Assembly: GCA_913055605.1 (NCBI GenBank)
Contig: CAJXKJ010000007.1
Location: forward strand, 1 to 64,000
DNA length: 64,000 nucleotides
Direction: 5' to 3'
From: an uncultured Euryhalocaulis sp.
GTDB lineage: Bacteria; Pseudomonadota; Alphaproteobacteria; Caulobacterales; Maricaulaceae
In this document: one piece after another, positions 19,401-27,013 of the stretch
Layout: each line of letters begins with the position of its first letter
Numbering within the stretch: the stretch's first letter is position 1
Made by a program: the position numbers and the translations under genes
The notes under the pieces: model-generated
Seen by the model: the letters and a program-made list of their open reading frames with translations, nothing else
Database searches by the model: none
What the model was told of the DNA's origin: nothing

Positions 19401-20555
19401 TTCGGCGATCCGGTCGGCCAGCCGCTCCACCCGTTCGGGAACGGCGCTTTCGACCGTATAGGTCAAGCCGGACGCCTCATCCCGCGCCTGTTCCTTGGTG
19501 GCGTAGACCGTGGGCGCCACCAGACCGGCGAATTCCGGCGTGGCGATCTGGAAATTCCGCTCCCCGATGGACAGGCCGTCGGTTGAGGCCTCCCACTGTT
19601 CCAGGGTTTTGTCGTAGAGGGCGATGGCGTTGACGATCGGCACGTCGGCGACCTGCAACAGGGGGACGGTGCGCTCCGGCACATTGTTGAAGCGGAAGGC
19701 CGTGCCTACGATGGCCTCCACATAGGCGCCGCCCCCGGGACGGGTCAGCAACTGCTCCACCGCCAGTTCGGACGGATAGCTATAGGCGGGCGCGACGTTC
19801 AGGCCGCGGCTCTCCAGCGCTTCCGCGATCGGCGCGATGTTCTCGCTGGCGCCCATGACGGCCGTGCCGCGATCGAAGGCGATGGCGACGAAGGGGGCGT
19901 CGGCCGCGGCGGCGGGCCGGCCCTGCAGATAGGCCTGACGGTAGGACTCGAATGAGTCGTGCACCCGGCCCGTGCGCCAGTCCCACAGGGCCACCATCGG
20001 CAGCGCGGCAGGCGGGTCATAGGTCAGGTCGTATCCGAAATCCCGCGCCAGCACGTAGCGGATCATGGAAATCCAGTTCGCCTTGCCGCCCGCCTCGCCA
20101 TAGGCGAGCAGCTGGGGGTCGGGCGTCATGCCGGCCTGCGCCTCCGCCGCCTCGAACCCGCCGCCAAAGGCATAGGCCCGCGCGTCCCGCGTTTTCATTA
20201 CGGAGATGGCGGGCGCCACGGCCTCTGCGATGTCGCGGCCCATATTGGAGACCAGAGCCACGTCCGCTTCGGACATCGCCGCGACGTCTTCCTGTGTCGA
20301 CCCCTGCCACGGAAACAGGGTGAACTCGACATTGGCGAGGGCCGGGTCCTGTTTCAGGGTTTTGACGACCTCGATGGCCATCCGGGATTCGGCGTCGCGC
20401 GGCGCCAGGGCGACCGTCAGCGTATCGTCCTGGGCGCGCACGGGTCCGGGCGCTGTCAGGGACAACGCGCCGAAAAGAACGAAGGCCAGCGCATTCAGCG
20501 CGCGGGACGCCGCGGCGCGGCCGCGCGCGCCCGGCCAGGGTCCGGCCGCCGCCAC
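16485..20555 (-). CDS. CobN/Mg-chelatase H-like protein, signal peptide plus C-terminal TM anchor, His-rich insert
   Basis: MVHVGTHGTHEWLPGREIGF chelatase signature; RGRIQGVEVIPAEELGRPRVDVTI; N-terminal hydrophobic ALNALAFVLFGALSLTAPGPVRA; C-terminal VILVFLVAAGLVGAGAAW. Confidence 0.88.
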   Translation of the reverse strand: MAAAGPWPGARGRAAASRALNALAFVLFGALSLTAPGPVRAQDDTLTVALAPRDAESRMAIEVVKTLKQDPALANVEFTLFPWQGSTQEDVAAMSEADVALVSNMGRDIAEAVAPAISVMKTRDARAYAFGGGFEAAEAQAGMTPDPQLLAYGEAGGKANWISMIRYVLARDFGYDLTYDPPAALPMVALWDWRTGRVHDSFESYRQAYLQGRPAAAADAPFVAIAFDRGTAVMGASENIAPIAEALESRGLNVAPAYSYPSELAVEQLLTRPGGGAYVEAIVGTAFRFNNVPERTVPLLQVADVPIVNAIALYDKTLEQWEASTDGLSIGERNFQIATPEFAGLVAPTVYATKEQARDEASGLTYTVESAVPERVERLADRIAEYVRLRQTPNAEKRVALVYYNYPPGRENVGASYLNVLPRSLWEMLNRMRDDGYDVGDLPATERELGLIVQDHAVNAASWDSDELARVAGSGEAILLPVSVYRGWFDDLPASLRDSVADEWGAPEDADVMVWRNEAGEPFFVFPAHRFGGVLLAAQPSRGWEETAHDAHEDAHGDESGEGEGGHDHDGEPHDHQDASAAYHSSHLPPHHQYLAFYLWLQHGFGANAMVHVGTHGTHEWLPGREIGFTGADPGEVLMGAVPQIYPYIVDDIGEGLQAKRRGMAALISHMTPPFDAATLSPELRQLNGLVSDYLRVAGQSVSAAEAALGQIDAFATETGILSDIGLERVETAQDADELAHYLEEVAGIQTPFGLHTFGVSPGPQERRQTAEAILSVIPGLDDAERAAEAESLAATIERSGPAEMDALMAALDGRYVPAGPGNDPIRNPGALPTGRNMYGFDPTRIPTPGTWAQGQDLAEAFIDDYRARNDGAYPDRVTFTLWAVEAMRHEGVTEAEIMALMGVRPTWNARGRIQGVEVIPAEELGRPRVDVTIVPSGLYRDSLPNLMEVLDDAVSQLVALDEPGNPIRMNWLTVRNGLEAGGVNAEDAARIAAVRIFTEPPGSYGTGVSDVVGASNYWDADSQVADVYFNRVGYLFGQGFWGDRPLGDDATIGVFKQALSGSKAVLHSSSSNLYGVLDNDDVYQYVGGAAMAVRQIDGATPDIFMVNLADPADPRHETLERYLGREMRSRYLNPKWIEEMLDEGYAGARFIAQTVENLWGWEVTDPDAVDDDKWRETYETYVLDENGLEIEERFREADNLRALQAMADRMLTVIEKGYWDADAQTRAELEAFNQRLIAEVGRACDVSNCSSSALAAPASIVPVAVDAALDPALSAAAPPPEAAAQAAAEQPAASSPAPRAPSGRQAAQVEGFAIEETPSASAPSDQPLDGRVILVFLVAAGLVGAGAAWRGVRGG

Positions 20556-20558
20556 GGT

Positions 20559-23500
20559 CTAGACGGGTCCGCCGCGGAACCAGCCCAGCCCTGCGACGCC
20601 CAGGCCGGCGATGACCAGGACGATAAGGATCATCCGCGACTGGCCGAGATCTTCGGCGGCGGCGGTCAGCACCTCCTCCACCACGCGGCCGGTGACGGTC
20701 GGGTCCGGCGCCGGGCCGGCGGAGCCGCCGCCCCCGCCGCCGGTCGCCGCCGAGATCGCGCTGGCGTAGCCGGCCATGAGCGGCGCGGCGTCCGGCAAGC
20801 TTGAAAGCGCCGTCTCCACGAATTCCGTCATCGCGGGATTGGCGCACTGATTGGCCTCGCAGGCCGGGCCGTGCTCGGCCACGCTTTGCGCCAGACGCGC
20901 CGCGATCTGCGCCAGCTCCTCGGCCGTGGCCTCCCACTGGCCCCGCTGGGCGGCGCCCAGCAGGTTTGTCATCAGCATCTGGTGGGCGAACGGATTGGCC
21001 TGATCGAAGAATGCGTCCATGCCCAGCTCGAACTTGTCGTCCACGAAGACCGACTTTACCTCCGCCCAGTCGTCGGACGAGACGGTTTCGGTCGCCGTGC
21101 TGTCCCACAGGTCCAGATGATCGGTCAGGAACATGAAATTGCGCGCGCCGTCATAGCCGTGCGCCTGATTTTCCTGCAGCCATTTGGGATTGAAATAGCG
21201 GGTGCGCAGCTCCGTCTGGATCGCCCGCGCCGCCGTCTCGATCTGGGGATTGGACAGATCGGCGAGCTTTGAGACGAACAGGTCCGCGTCTTCGCCGGTG
21301 ATGTCCTTGTGGGCCAGGTTCAGGCCGCCCAGGAAGGCCGCGGACATCGGCTGGTCCAGCATGCCGTTGACGTCGCTGGTGCGCGGCAGCATGGCGGCGT
21401 CCATTTCCGCCACGCCGCTCTTGAACGCGCCCTGCGAATATTCGCCGTACAGGCCGCCGCCATAGGCGTGGCTCATGCGGCGGGTGAACAGTTCGGCCAT
21501 GCGCGCCTCGTCCCCGCGGCGTTCGCCGGACTTGGCCAGAAACTGGATGCTGGGCGAATAGGCGCCCGGCGCCGGCGAAAACACGCGCGCTGCGGCCAGC
21601 AGCCGTGCGTCCGCGTCGCCATGCCCTTCCTCTTTCAGCGCCTCGACCGCATCTTCGATATTCTTTGCGACGGGGTTGTCGTCCTCCGGACTGGCGGCGG
21701 CCAGCGCGGTGGCCTGGGTGATCAGGTCCACCTTGTCCTGATAATGATCGCGATAGGTTCCGCTGGTCGTGACCAGAACATCCACGCGCGGCCGGCCCAG
21801 CTCCTCCCGCGGAATGAGAGAGACGCCGATCACCTCGCCCCGCCAGTTGCGCTCCACGCGCGTCCCCAGCAGGCGCAGGATCTGCCCCTCCGATACGCCG
21901 GCGGTTTTCGCGATGTCAGCGGAGAACAGCACGACGGCCAGCTTGTCCGGATAGGCGCCGTCATTTTCCGCGCGGTAAGCGTCGATCAACGCCTCGGCCT
22001 GGCGGGCGCCGATGTCTTCGGCCTCCGGCGTCGGCAGGCGCGCCGGGTCCAGATTGTACAGCGTCCGGCCCGGAGGCAGCGTGTCGGGATTGCGGAACGG
22101 TTCGCCCATCGGACCCGGCTCCAGCCAGGCGCCGCTCAGCGCCGCGAACAGGGAATCGACCTCCCGCGGGGCGGTGCGCAGGCGGGCGGCGAAATCGGCC
22201 GCCAGGGCCAGCCCTTCCTGCAGTCCGGGAACGGGATCGCCGGCGACCGTGGCCGCGGCCGCCTGCGGGGACCGGCCCTGCTCCACGACCATGGCGATCA
22301 GCTCGCGCGCACCGGCGCGGCCGATATCGGGGCGTTCCTCGAACAGGGACTGGAAATCCCGGCCCAGCATGCCCTCCACCATCGCGGCCATGGCGCCGTC
22401 CTCCGGCGCGGAGCCCAGAAGCTTGCCGCCCCAGGGCATGTTGCTGGCCTCCAGCTCCGCGATATAGGTCTCAAGAGCGGCGGTCAGCTCCGGCAGGGGC
22501 GCTGTCCGGATGTCCAGGTCCAGCGCGCGCGACAGGCCGGATTCCTCCGCCTCCTCCCGGATCGTGGCCTCGAAGGACCGCTTCTGCTCCTGCGTGGCGG
22601 CGGCGTAGCGGCCGAGCACGCCGCGCAGGTCGCCGATGGCCTCGCCGGCGTCCGACGGCGTGACGATATTGTACCAGCCATAGGCCAGGGCCATGCCCTT
22701 GCGCCGGTTGCTGACGCCGCCATTGCCGCCCAGGCGTTCGGGATGGATATGCGGCAGGCCGCCCAGCAGGACGCCGATATGGTCGTCCGCCAGCGGACCT
22801 TCATTCTTGCCCGGCTGCAGCACGATATTGGAGAACAGGCTGACCCAGGCGTCGGCTTTCCATTCCTTCTGCATATAGAGGAAGAAGGCCAGATACTGGT
22901 GATGGGGCGGCAGCGCGTCCTTCGACATCAGCGCCTTTTCATCCTCCAGATACCCCCACATCGGATGCGGGGCGATCAGGACGTTGCCCAGCTGGATCTT
23001 GGGAATGACGATGGCGCGGGTTCCGTCCTCCATCGCCGCGGTCATCACGTCGCCCGGCGGGGGACCCCAATATTCCTCGATCTCCGCGCGGCGCTGTTCC
23101 GGCAGGGCGTCGTACCATTCCCGGTACTCCGCTTCCGGCAGCAGGAAGACGTCGCCGCCGCGGACGCGCCGGGCCAGTTCGCCCGGCGCCCAGGCGCCGA
23201 CATTCGACGCATCGCGCGCCATCTTGTCGGCGATCTGCTTCGCATCGGGCAGCGGGCCGCCGCCCAGATCGTAGCCTTCGGCCTGCATCCGGCCGATCAG
23301 GTCCGCCAGCGTGCCGGGCACGTCCAGGAAATCGTCGGGGTCGCCGCCAATGTCGGACTTGCCGCCGGCCTCGCTCCAGAAGGTGAACAGGATGCGCTTG
23401 TCCGCATTGTCCAGACGGGACAGCCGGGCCCAGCTGAGCGCACGCTGAATGCGCCAGCGGACCTGCTCGGGCATGACCACATACTCCCGGATATCCGCCT

Positions 23501-24512
23501 CCGGATTTGTGGCGCCCACGACCATAGGTTCGATCTGGCCTTCCCGCTCCGGATCGACGACGCGGGCCGTCAGCTCCGGCGCCATTCCGCCGGGAGAGGC
23601 GCGATAGTCCGCCGCGCTGCCCTTGGGATAGGGAACCGCGCGCAGGACCGGAACGCCGAGCCGGCGCAGCTCCGCGATCCCGGCCTCCAGATCCTGGGTG
23701 TTCAGGCGTTCGCTGTCGTTCAGCTGCACGTCGACCAGCGGCGCGCCATCGCACACGAAGGGCGACAGATCGATCGCGCCGTCGCGCAGTTGCGTGATCG
23801 CATTGGCGCCCTGGCTTTCGATCTCCGCGATCTGGGCATCCAGCAGCGCCGTGTTCTCCTGGCGGTAGTAGACGATATAGGAGCTGATGCCGACAGAGGG
23901 CGCCTGGGCGTCATAGGCATGGCCGTCGGTGCGGGCGGCGTACCAGTCCAGATACTCGTCCATCGTGTCGAACAGGGCGCCGGCGTCCGGATGGTAGAAC
24001 CCCGATTGCGGATAGACGACGGGCGCGGGCGCGTCCTTTCCGCCGTCCATCTCCGCCACGTTGCGGCGCAGATAGGACAGCAGGGCGCGGTCGTTTTCGA
24101 ACGACCGGTTCGCCCAGTAGGTCTCGATATCCGGATGCCGGTCCAGCGGCACGTTCCCCTGGAGCGTTTCGTCCGGATTGACGACGACAAGGCGCGTGTC
24201 GCGGCGCAGGCGGGCGATGTCGTCCGCCGAGAACGGCAGGCCGTCCGCCGCGCCGTCGATCATCACGACATCGAAGCCTTCCAGATCCGCCACGCCGTCC
24301 AGCGGGGATCCTTCGGCCTCTCCGGTAAAGGCCTGCGCCTGCACGAGGTCGGAAACCGCGCCGGCCGCCTCCAGCAATTGCGCGGCGCCGTTCGACTCCT
24401 TGCCCTCGAAGACCATCGCGATACGCGCGGTTTCGTGCTCCCTGGAGCAGGCCGCGGCGGCGAACGCCAGGACCCCGGACAGGATGAGCTTCCAGCAGCG
24501 ATCAAACGCCAT
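20559..24512 (-). CDS. CobN/Mg-chelatase H-like protein, divergent paralogue, lipoprotein-like signal plus C-terminal TM anchor
   Basis: LSGVLAFAAAACSREHE lipobox; LPPHHQYLAFFLYMQKEWKADAW; REELGRPRVDVLVTTSGTYRD; C-terminal MILIVLVIAGLGVAGLGWF. Confidence 0.86.
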   Translation of the reverse strand: MAFDRCWKLILSGVLAFAAAACSREHETARIAMVFEGKESNGAAQLLEAAGAVSDLVQAQAFTGEAEGSPLDGVADLEGFDVVMIDGAADGLPFSADDIARLRRDTRLVVVNPDETLQGNVPLDRHPDIETYWANRSFENDRALLSYLRRNVAEMDGGKDAPAPVVYPQSGFYHPDAGALFDTMDEYLDWYAARTDGHAYDAQAPSVGISSYIVYYRQENTALLDAQIAEIESQGANAITQLRDGAIDLSPFVCDGAPLVDVQLNDSERLNTQDLEAGIAELRRLGVPVLRAVPYPKGSAADYRASPGGMAPELTARVVDPEREGQIEPMVVGATNPEADIREYVVMPEQVRWRIQRALSWARLSRLDNADKRILFTFWSEAGGKSDIGGDPDDFLDVPGTLADLIGRMQAEGYDLGGGPLPDAKQIADKMARDASNVGAWAPGELARRVRGGDVFLLPEAEYREWYDALPEQRRAEIEEYWGPPPGDVMTAAMEDGTRAIVIPKIQLGNVLIAPHPMWGYLEDEKALMSKDALPPHHQYLAFFLYMQKEWKADAWVSLFSNIVLQPGKNEGPLADDHIGVLLGGLPHIHPERLGGNGGVSNRRKGMALAYGWYNIVTPSDAGEAIGDLRGVLGRYAAATQEQKRSFEATIREEAEESGLSRALDLDIRTAPLPELTAALETYIAELEASNMPWGGKLLGSAPEDGAMAAMVEGMLGRDFQSLFEERPDIGRAGARELIAMVVEQGRSPQAAAATVAGDPVPGLQEGLALAADFAARLRTAPREVDSLFAALSGAWLEPGPMGEPFRNPDTLPPGRTLYNLDPARLPTPEAEDIGARQAEALIDAYRAENDGAYPDKLAVVLFSADIAKTAGVSEGQILRLLGTRVERNWRGEVIGVSLIPREELGRPRVDVLVTTSGTYRDHYQDKVDLITQATALAAASPEDDNPVAKNIEDAVEALKEEGHGDADARLLAAARVFSPAPGAYSPSIQFLAKSGERRGDEARMAELFTRRMSHAYGGGLYGEYSQGAFKSGVAEMDAAMLPRTSDVNGMLDQPMSAAFLGGLNLAHKDITGEDADLFVSKLADLSNPQIETAARAIQTELRTRYFNPKWLQENQAHGYDGARNFMFLTDHLDLWDSTATETVSSDDWAEVKSVFVDDKFELGMDAFFDQANPFAHQMLMTNLLGAAQRGQWEATAEELAQIAARLAQSVAEHGPACEANQCANPAMTEFVETALSSLPDAAPLMAGYASAISAATGGGGGGSAGPAPDPTVTGRVVEEVLTAAAEDLGQSRMILIVLVIAGLGVAGLGWFRGGPV

Positions 24513-24565
24513 GTCGTCTTCCCTCTACTTTCCTTGCGGTGCGCGCCCCGCAACGCGGGGGCGGG

Positions 24566-24937
24566 TCATGGCGCCGCGCCCGGAGGAGCCTCGCCTTCGG
24601 GCACATAGACCACCTGGCCGTCGGCCAGCTCGTAGGCGACGCCCAGGCGCGTGCCCTGTCCCGACAGGTTCCGGTCGGTGACCTTCTGCACCGTGATCGT
24701 CTCGCGGGTCTTGGAAATGATTTCCATGGACCCGTCGGCGTTGGTCTTCACCAGCGTCGTACTGCTGTCCGGGTCCAGCAGGTCGGCGCTGGAGAACAGC
24801 GTGAACAGGGCGATCAGCAATGCGACGATGAACGCGACGCTGACATCGAACAGATTGGCGAGACCGGCAAGCGGATCCTCGTCCTCTCCCGGAGGGGGGC
24901 CGTGGCTGCCATAGCGGTGCCGGTGGACGAAGCGCAT
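24566..24937 (-). CDS. DUF2149 (ExbD-like) single-TM protein
   Basis: EDPLAGLANLFDVSVAFIVALLIALFTLFSSADLL followed by a small extracytoplasmic domain. Confidence 0.82.
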   Translation of the reverse strand: MRFVHRHRYGSHGPPPGEDEDPLAGLANLFDVSVAFIVALLIALFTLFSSADLLDPDSSTTLVKTNADGSMEIISKTRETITVQKVTDRNLSGQGTRLGVAYELADGQVVYVPEGEAPPGAAP

Positions 24938-24940
24938 GGC

Positions 24941-25504
24941 CTATTCCCCCGACGCCGGCGCGCCCGAGGCGCGCAGCAATTCCTCCGCGCGGAATGTCAG
25001 CTCCCGCGTGTCGGAACGCACCCAGGCCTCCCGCGAGGCGGCGATGAGATAGGCGATGACGCTGATCGCCAGGCCGATCACGGTCGCGGCGAAGGCCGTC
25101 ACCATATTGCTGGCCAGGGCGGGCAGATTGCCCTCGGACAGGCCTTTCAGCGCATAGGCCATCGGGATCAGCGTGCCCATCAGGCCAAGGGCGGGGCCGA
25201 CCCGGACCGCCAGGCGCAGGCGGGACAGCGCGCCCCACAGCGCGCGCTCCTCGGTCTGCAGGGCTTTTTCCAGGCGCAGGTCGATCGGGTCCGGCCCGCC
25301 TTCGGCGGCGACGGCTTCCAGCCGCGCGCGGGCCGCAGCTAGCGCGGCGCGGCGGCCGCGGCTGCGCTCCCACACCTCGCGCAGATAAGCGCCGATGACG
25401 AACAGCGTCGCCGCAGACAAGGCGATCAGGCCGAGCATCACCGGCCAGATCAGAAGCCCGGCGATCAGATGGAGGATTTCCCGGATGTGGTCGATAGGGG
25501 TCAT
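24941..25504 (-). CDS. MotA/TolQ/ExbB proton channel family protein
   Basis: Three TM segments; LRLAVRVGPALGLMGTLIPMAYALKGLSEGNLPALASNMVTAFAATVIGLAISVIAYLIA. Start MTPIDHIREIL at 25504. Confidence 0.85.
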   Translation of the reverse strand: MTPIDHIREILHLIAGLLIWPVMLGLIALSAATLFVIGAYLREVWERSRGRRAALAAARARLEAVAAEGGPDPIDLRLEKALQTEERALWGALSRLRLAVRVGPALGLMGTLIPMAYALKGLSEGNLPALASNMVTAFAATVIGLAISVIAYLIAASREAWVRSDTRELTFRAEELLRASGAPASGE

Positions 25505-25660
25505 GCGCGGCGGCCCCGCCGGCCCGGATACGCAACAGACATAGTGACAGGTCTCATTTGTTGGCGCGGCGAACGCTCGCCGCCGTAAGTGAAGGTTCCG
25601 CAGGGCGCTCTGAAACGGTGCGCCCGCAGAGGGCATCCGCTCTTTCCGGGCGCGGCGTAG

Positions 25661-25675
25661 TGTTAACTTATAACA
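25661..25675. promoter_or_regulatory. Zur-box-like palindrome upstream of the MotA/DUF2149/CobN/CobN operon
   Basis: TGTTAACTTATAACA; both TGTTA/TAACA half-sites perfect with the same spacing as the other three boxes. Confidence 0.75.
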
Positions 25676-25725
25676 TTTGTGCGGGAGCGCTAGACGGGCG
25701 TCAAGCCTGCCGCCCGCCGCATACG

Positions 25726-26976
25726 CTAGGCAATCAGCCCCTCGAACTGGCCGCCCGAATAGCCCGGGAACACCGATTGCGGATTGTCCAGCCCGAGCTG
25801 GCGGCCCGCCGCGGCGGCGAGCACGGATCGGTAGTCCGTCGTCACGGGCAGATCCATCTGGTCCTCCAGCGCGTCCCGTTCGAACCGCTCGGGAAGCTGG
25901 CCATAGACCTTGCCGCCGTTCACGCCGCCGCCCAGCACCATCATCATCGTGGCGCGGCCGTGATCGGTGCCGATCCCGTCATTCTGGGGCACGTTGCGGC
26001 CGAAATCGGTCATGTTCACCAGAACCACGTCCTCGGCCCGGTCGCCCAGATCGGCCCAGAAGGCGGCCAGGGACCGTGCGTAGTCGTCCGCGATGGCGGC
26101 GAAGCCGCCGGTCATCGAAGCCTGGTCCGAATGCGAGTCCCAGGACCCCTGCCCGTTCGCGCCGTTGCGCGATTCTGCGAACGCGACACGCAGCCCGACA
26201 TCCGCCTTGATGACGCGCGCGATGTCGCGAAGGCTGTCGCCGAAGGCCGAATTGCGCGGATAGCGCGCGGCGTGCGCCGAATCCGCCGGCGCCGCGGCCA
26301 GCGCCCGGATCGCCTCGGCCCCGACGGCCGCATTCTTCAGCTCCGGGTTGCCGGTGGCCTCGTACAATTGCGCGATACGCGACTGAAGGTCGCCCTGGGT
26401 CGACGCCAGAAGGCGGTCCAGCGAGCCGGTCGAGGTGACGGCCGTGTCGCCATAGAAGGCGCGCGGCCGCTCATCCGTCATGGCCATGGCGTGCAGGTCG
26501 GATGCGCCATGGGGCGTATCCGCAGCGGCGCGGGCCATCCAGCCGTCGCGCACGGAGCGGTCGCCCGGGGCGCCGGACTCCCACCACAGCGCAGCCACCG
26601 AATGGGACCGCGTGGTGTCCGGGGAGCCGGCAGCATGGATAAAGGCGAGATCGCTGGAACGGTACAGCGGCTCCAGCGGAGCCAGCGAGGGATGCAGGCC
26701 GAACTGGCCGTCGAGGTCGATCCGCGCATCGTCCGCCGAAGAACCGGGGCGGGACAGCATCAGGCTCGGCCGCAGGGCGGCCAGCCGCTCGTCGCCATAC
26801 GGGGTTACGGCGAAAAGGCCGTCCATGCCGAAGCGCTGATACACCGCGACCAGGATCTTGTTGCGGCCAAGCGGTTCGGCCTGCGCGGCGGCGGCAGTCA
26901 GGAACGCCGGAACCGCGCCCAGTCCGGAGGCGAACATCACCGCGCCGGCGGACTTCAACAGCATTCTGCGATTCAT
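25726..26976 (-). CDS. DUF1501 exported protein
   Basis: Tat-like MNRRMLLKSAGAVMFASGLGA; ILVAVYQRFGMDGLFAV, HPSLAPLEPLYRSSDLAFIHAAG, GTDHGRATMMMVLGGGVNGGKVYG. Confidence 0.87.
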   Translation of the reverse strand: MNRRMLLKSAGAVMFASGLGAVPAFLTAAAAQAEPLGRNKILVAVYQRFGMDGLFAVTPYGDERLAALRPSLMLSRPGSSADDARIDLDGQFGLHPSLAPLEPLYRSSDLAFIHAAGSPDTTRSHSVAALWWESGAPGDRSVRDGWMARAAADTPHGASDLHAMAMTDERPRAFYGDTAVTSTGSLDRLLASTQGDLQSRIAQLYEATGNPELKNAAVGAEAIRALAAAPADSAHAARYPRNSAFGDSLRDIARVIKADVGLRVAFAESRNGANGQGSWDSHSDQASMTGGFAAIADDYARSLAAFWADLGDRAEDVVLVNMTDFGRNVPQNDGIGTDHGRATMMMVLGGGVNGGKVYGQLPERFERDALEDQMDLPVTTDYRSVLAAAAGRQLGLDNPQSVFPGYSGGQFEGLIA

Positions 26977-27013
26977 TGCATATCTCCCCAAACTGGGTTT
27001 GTGACGGGCGCGC

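Noticed and set aside
16362-19586. 1074-aa plus-strand ORF opposite the second CobN-like gene
   Set aside because: Same antisense artefact; no recognisable domain.
16485-24512. Interpretation of the CobN-like genes as aerobic B12 cobaltochelatase
   Set aside because: No cobS/cobT or other corrinoid synthesis gene nearby, export signals and C-terminal anchors on both proteins, and a Zur-like operator upstream.
21309-24608. 1099-aa plus-strand ORF opposite the CobN-like gene
   Set aside because: Shadow ORF of a coding gene; composition typical of antisense translation.
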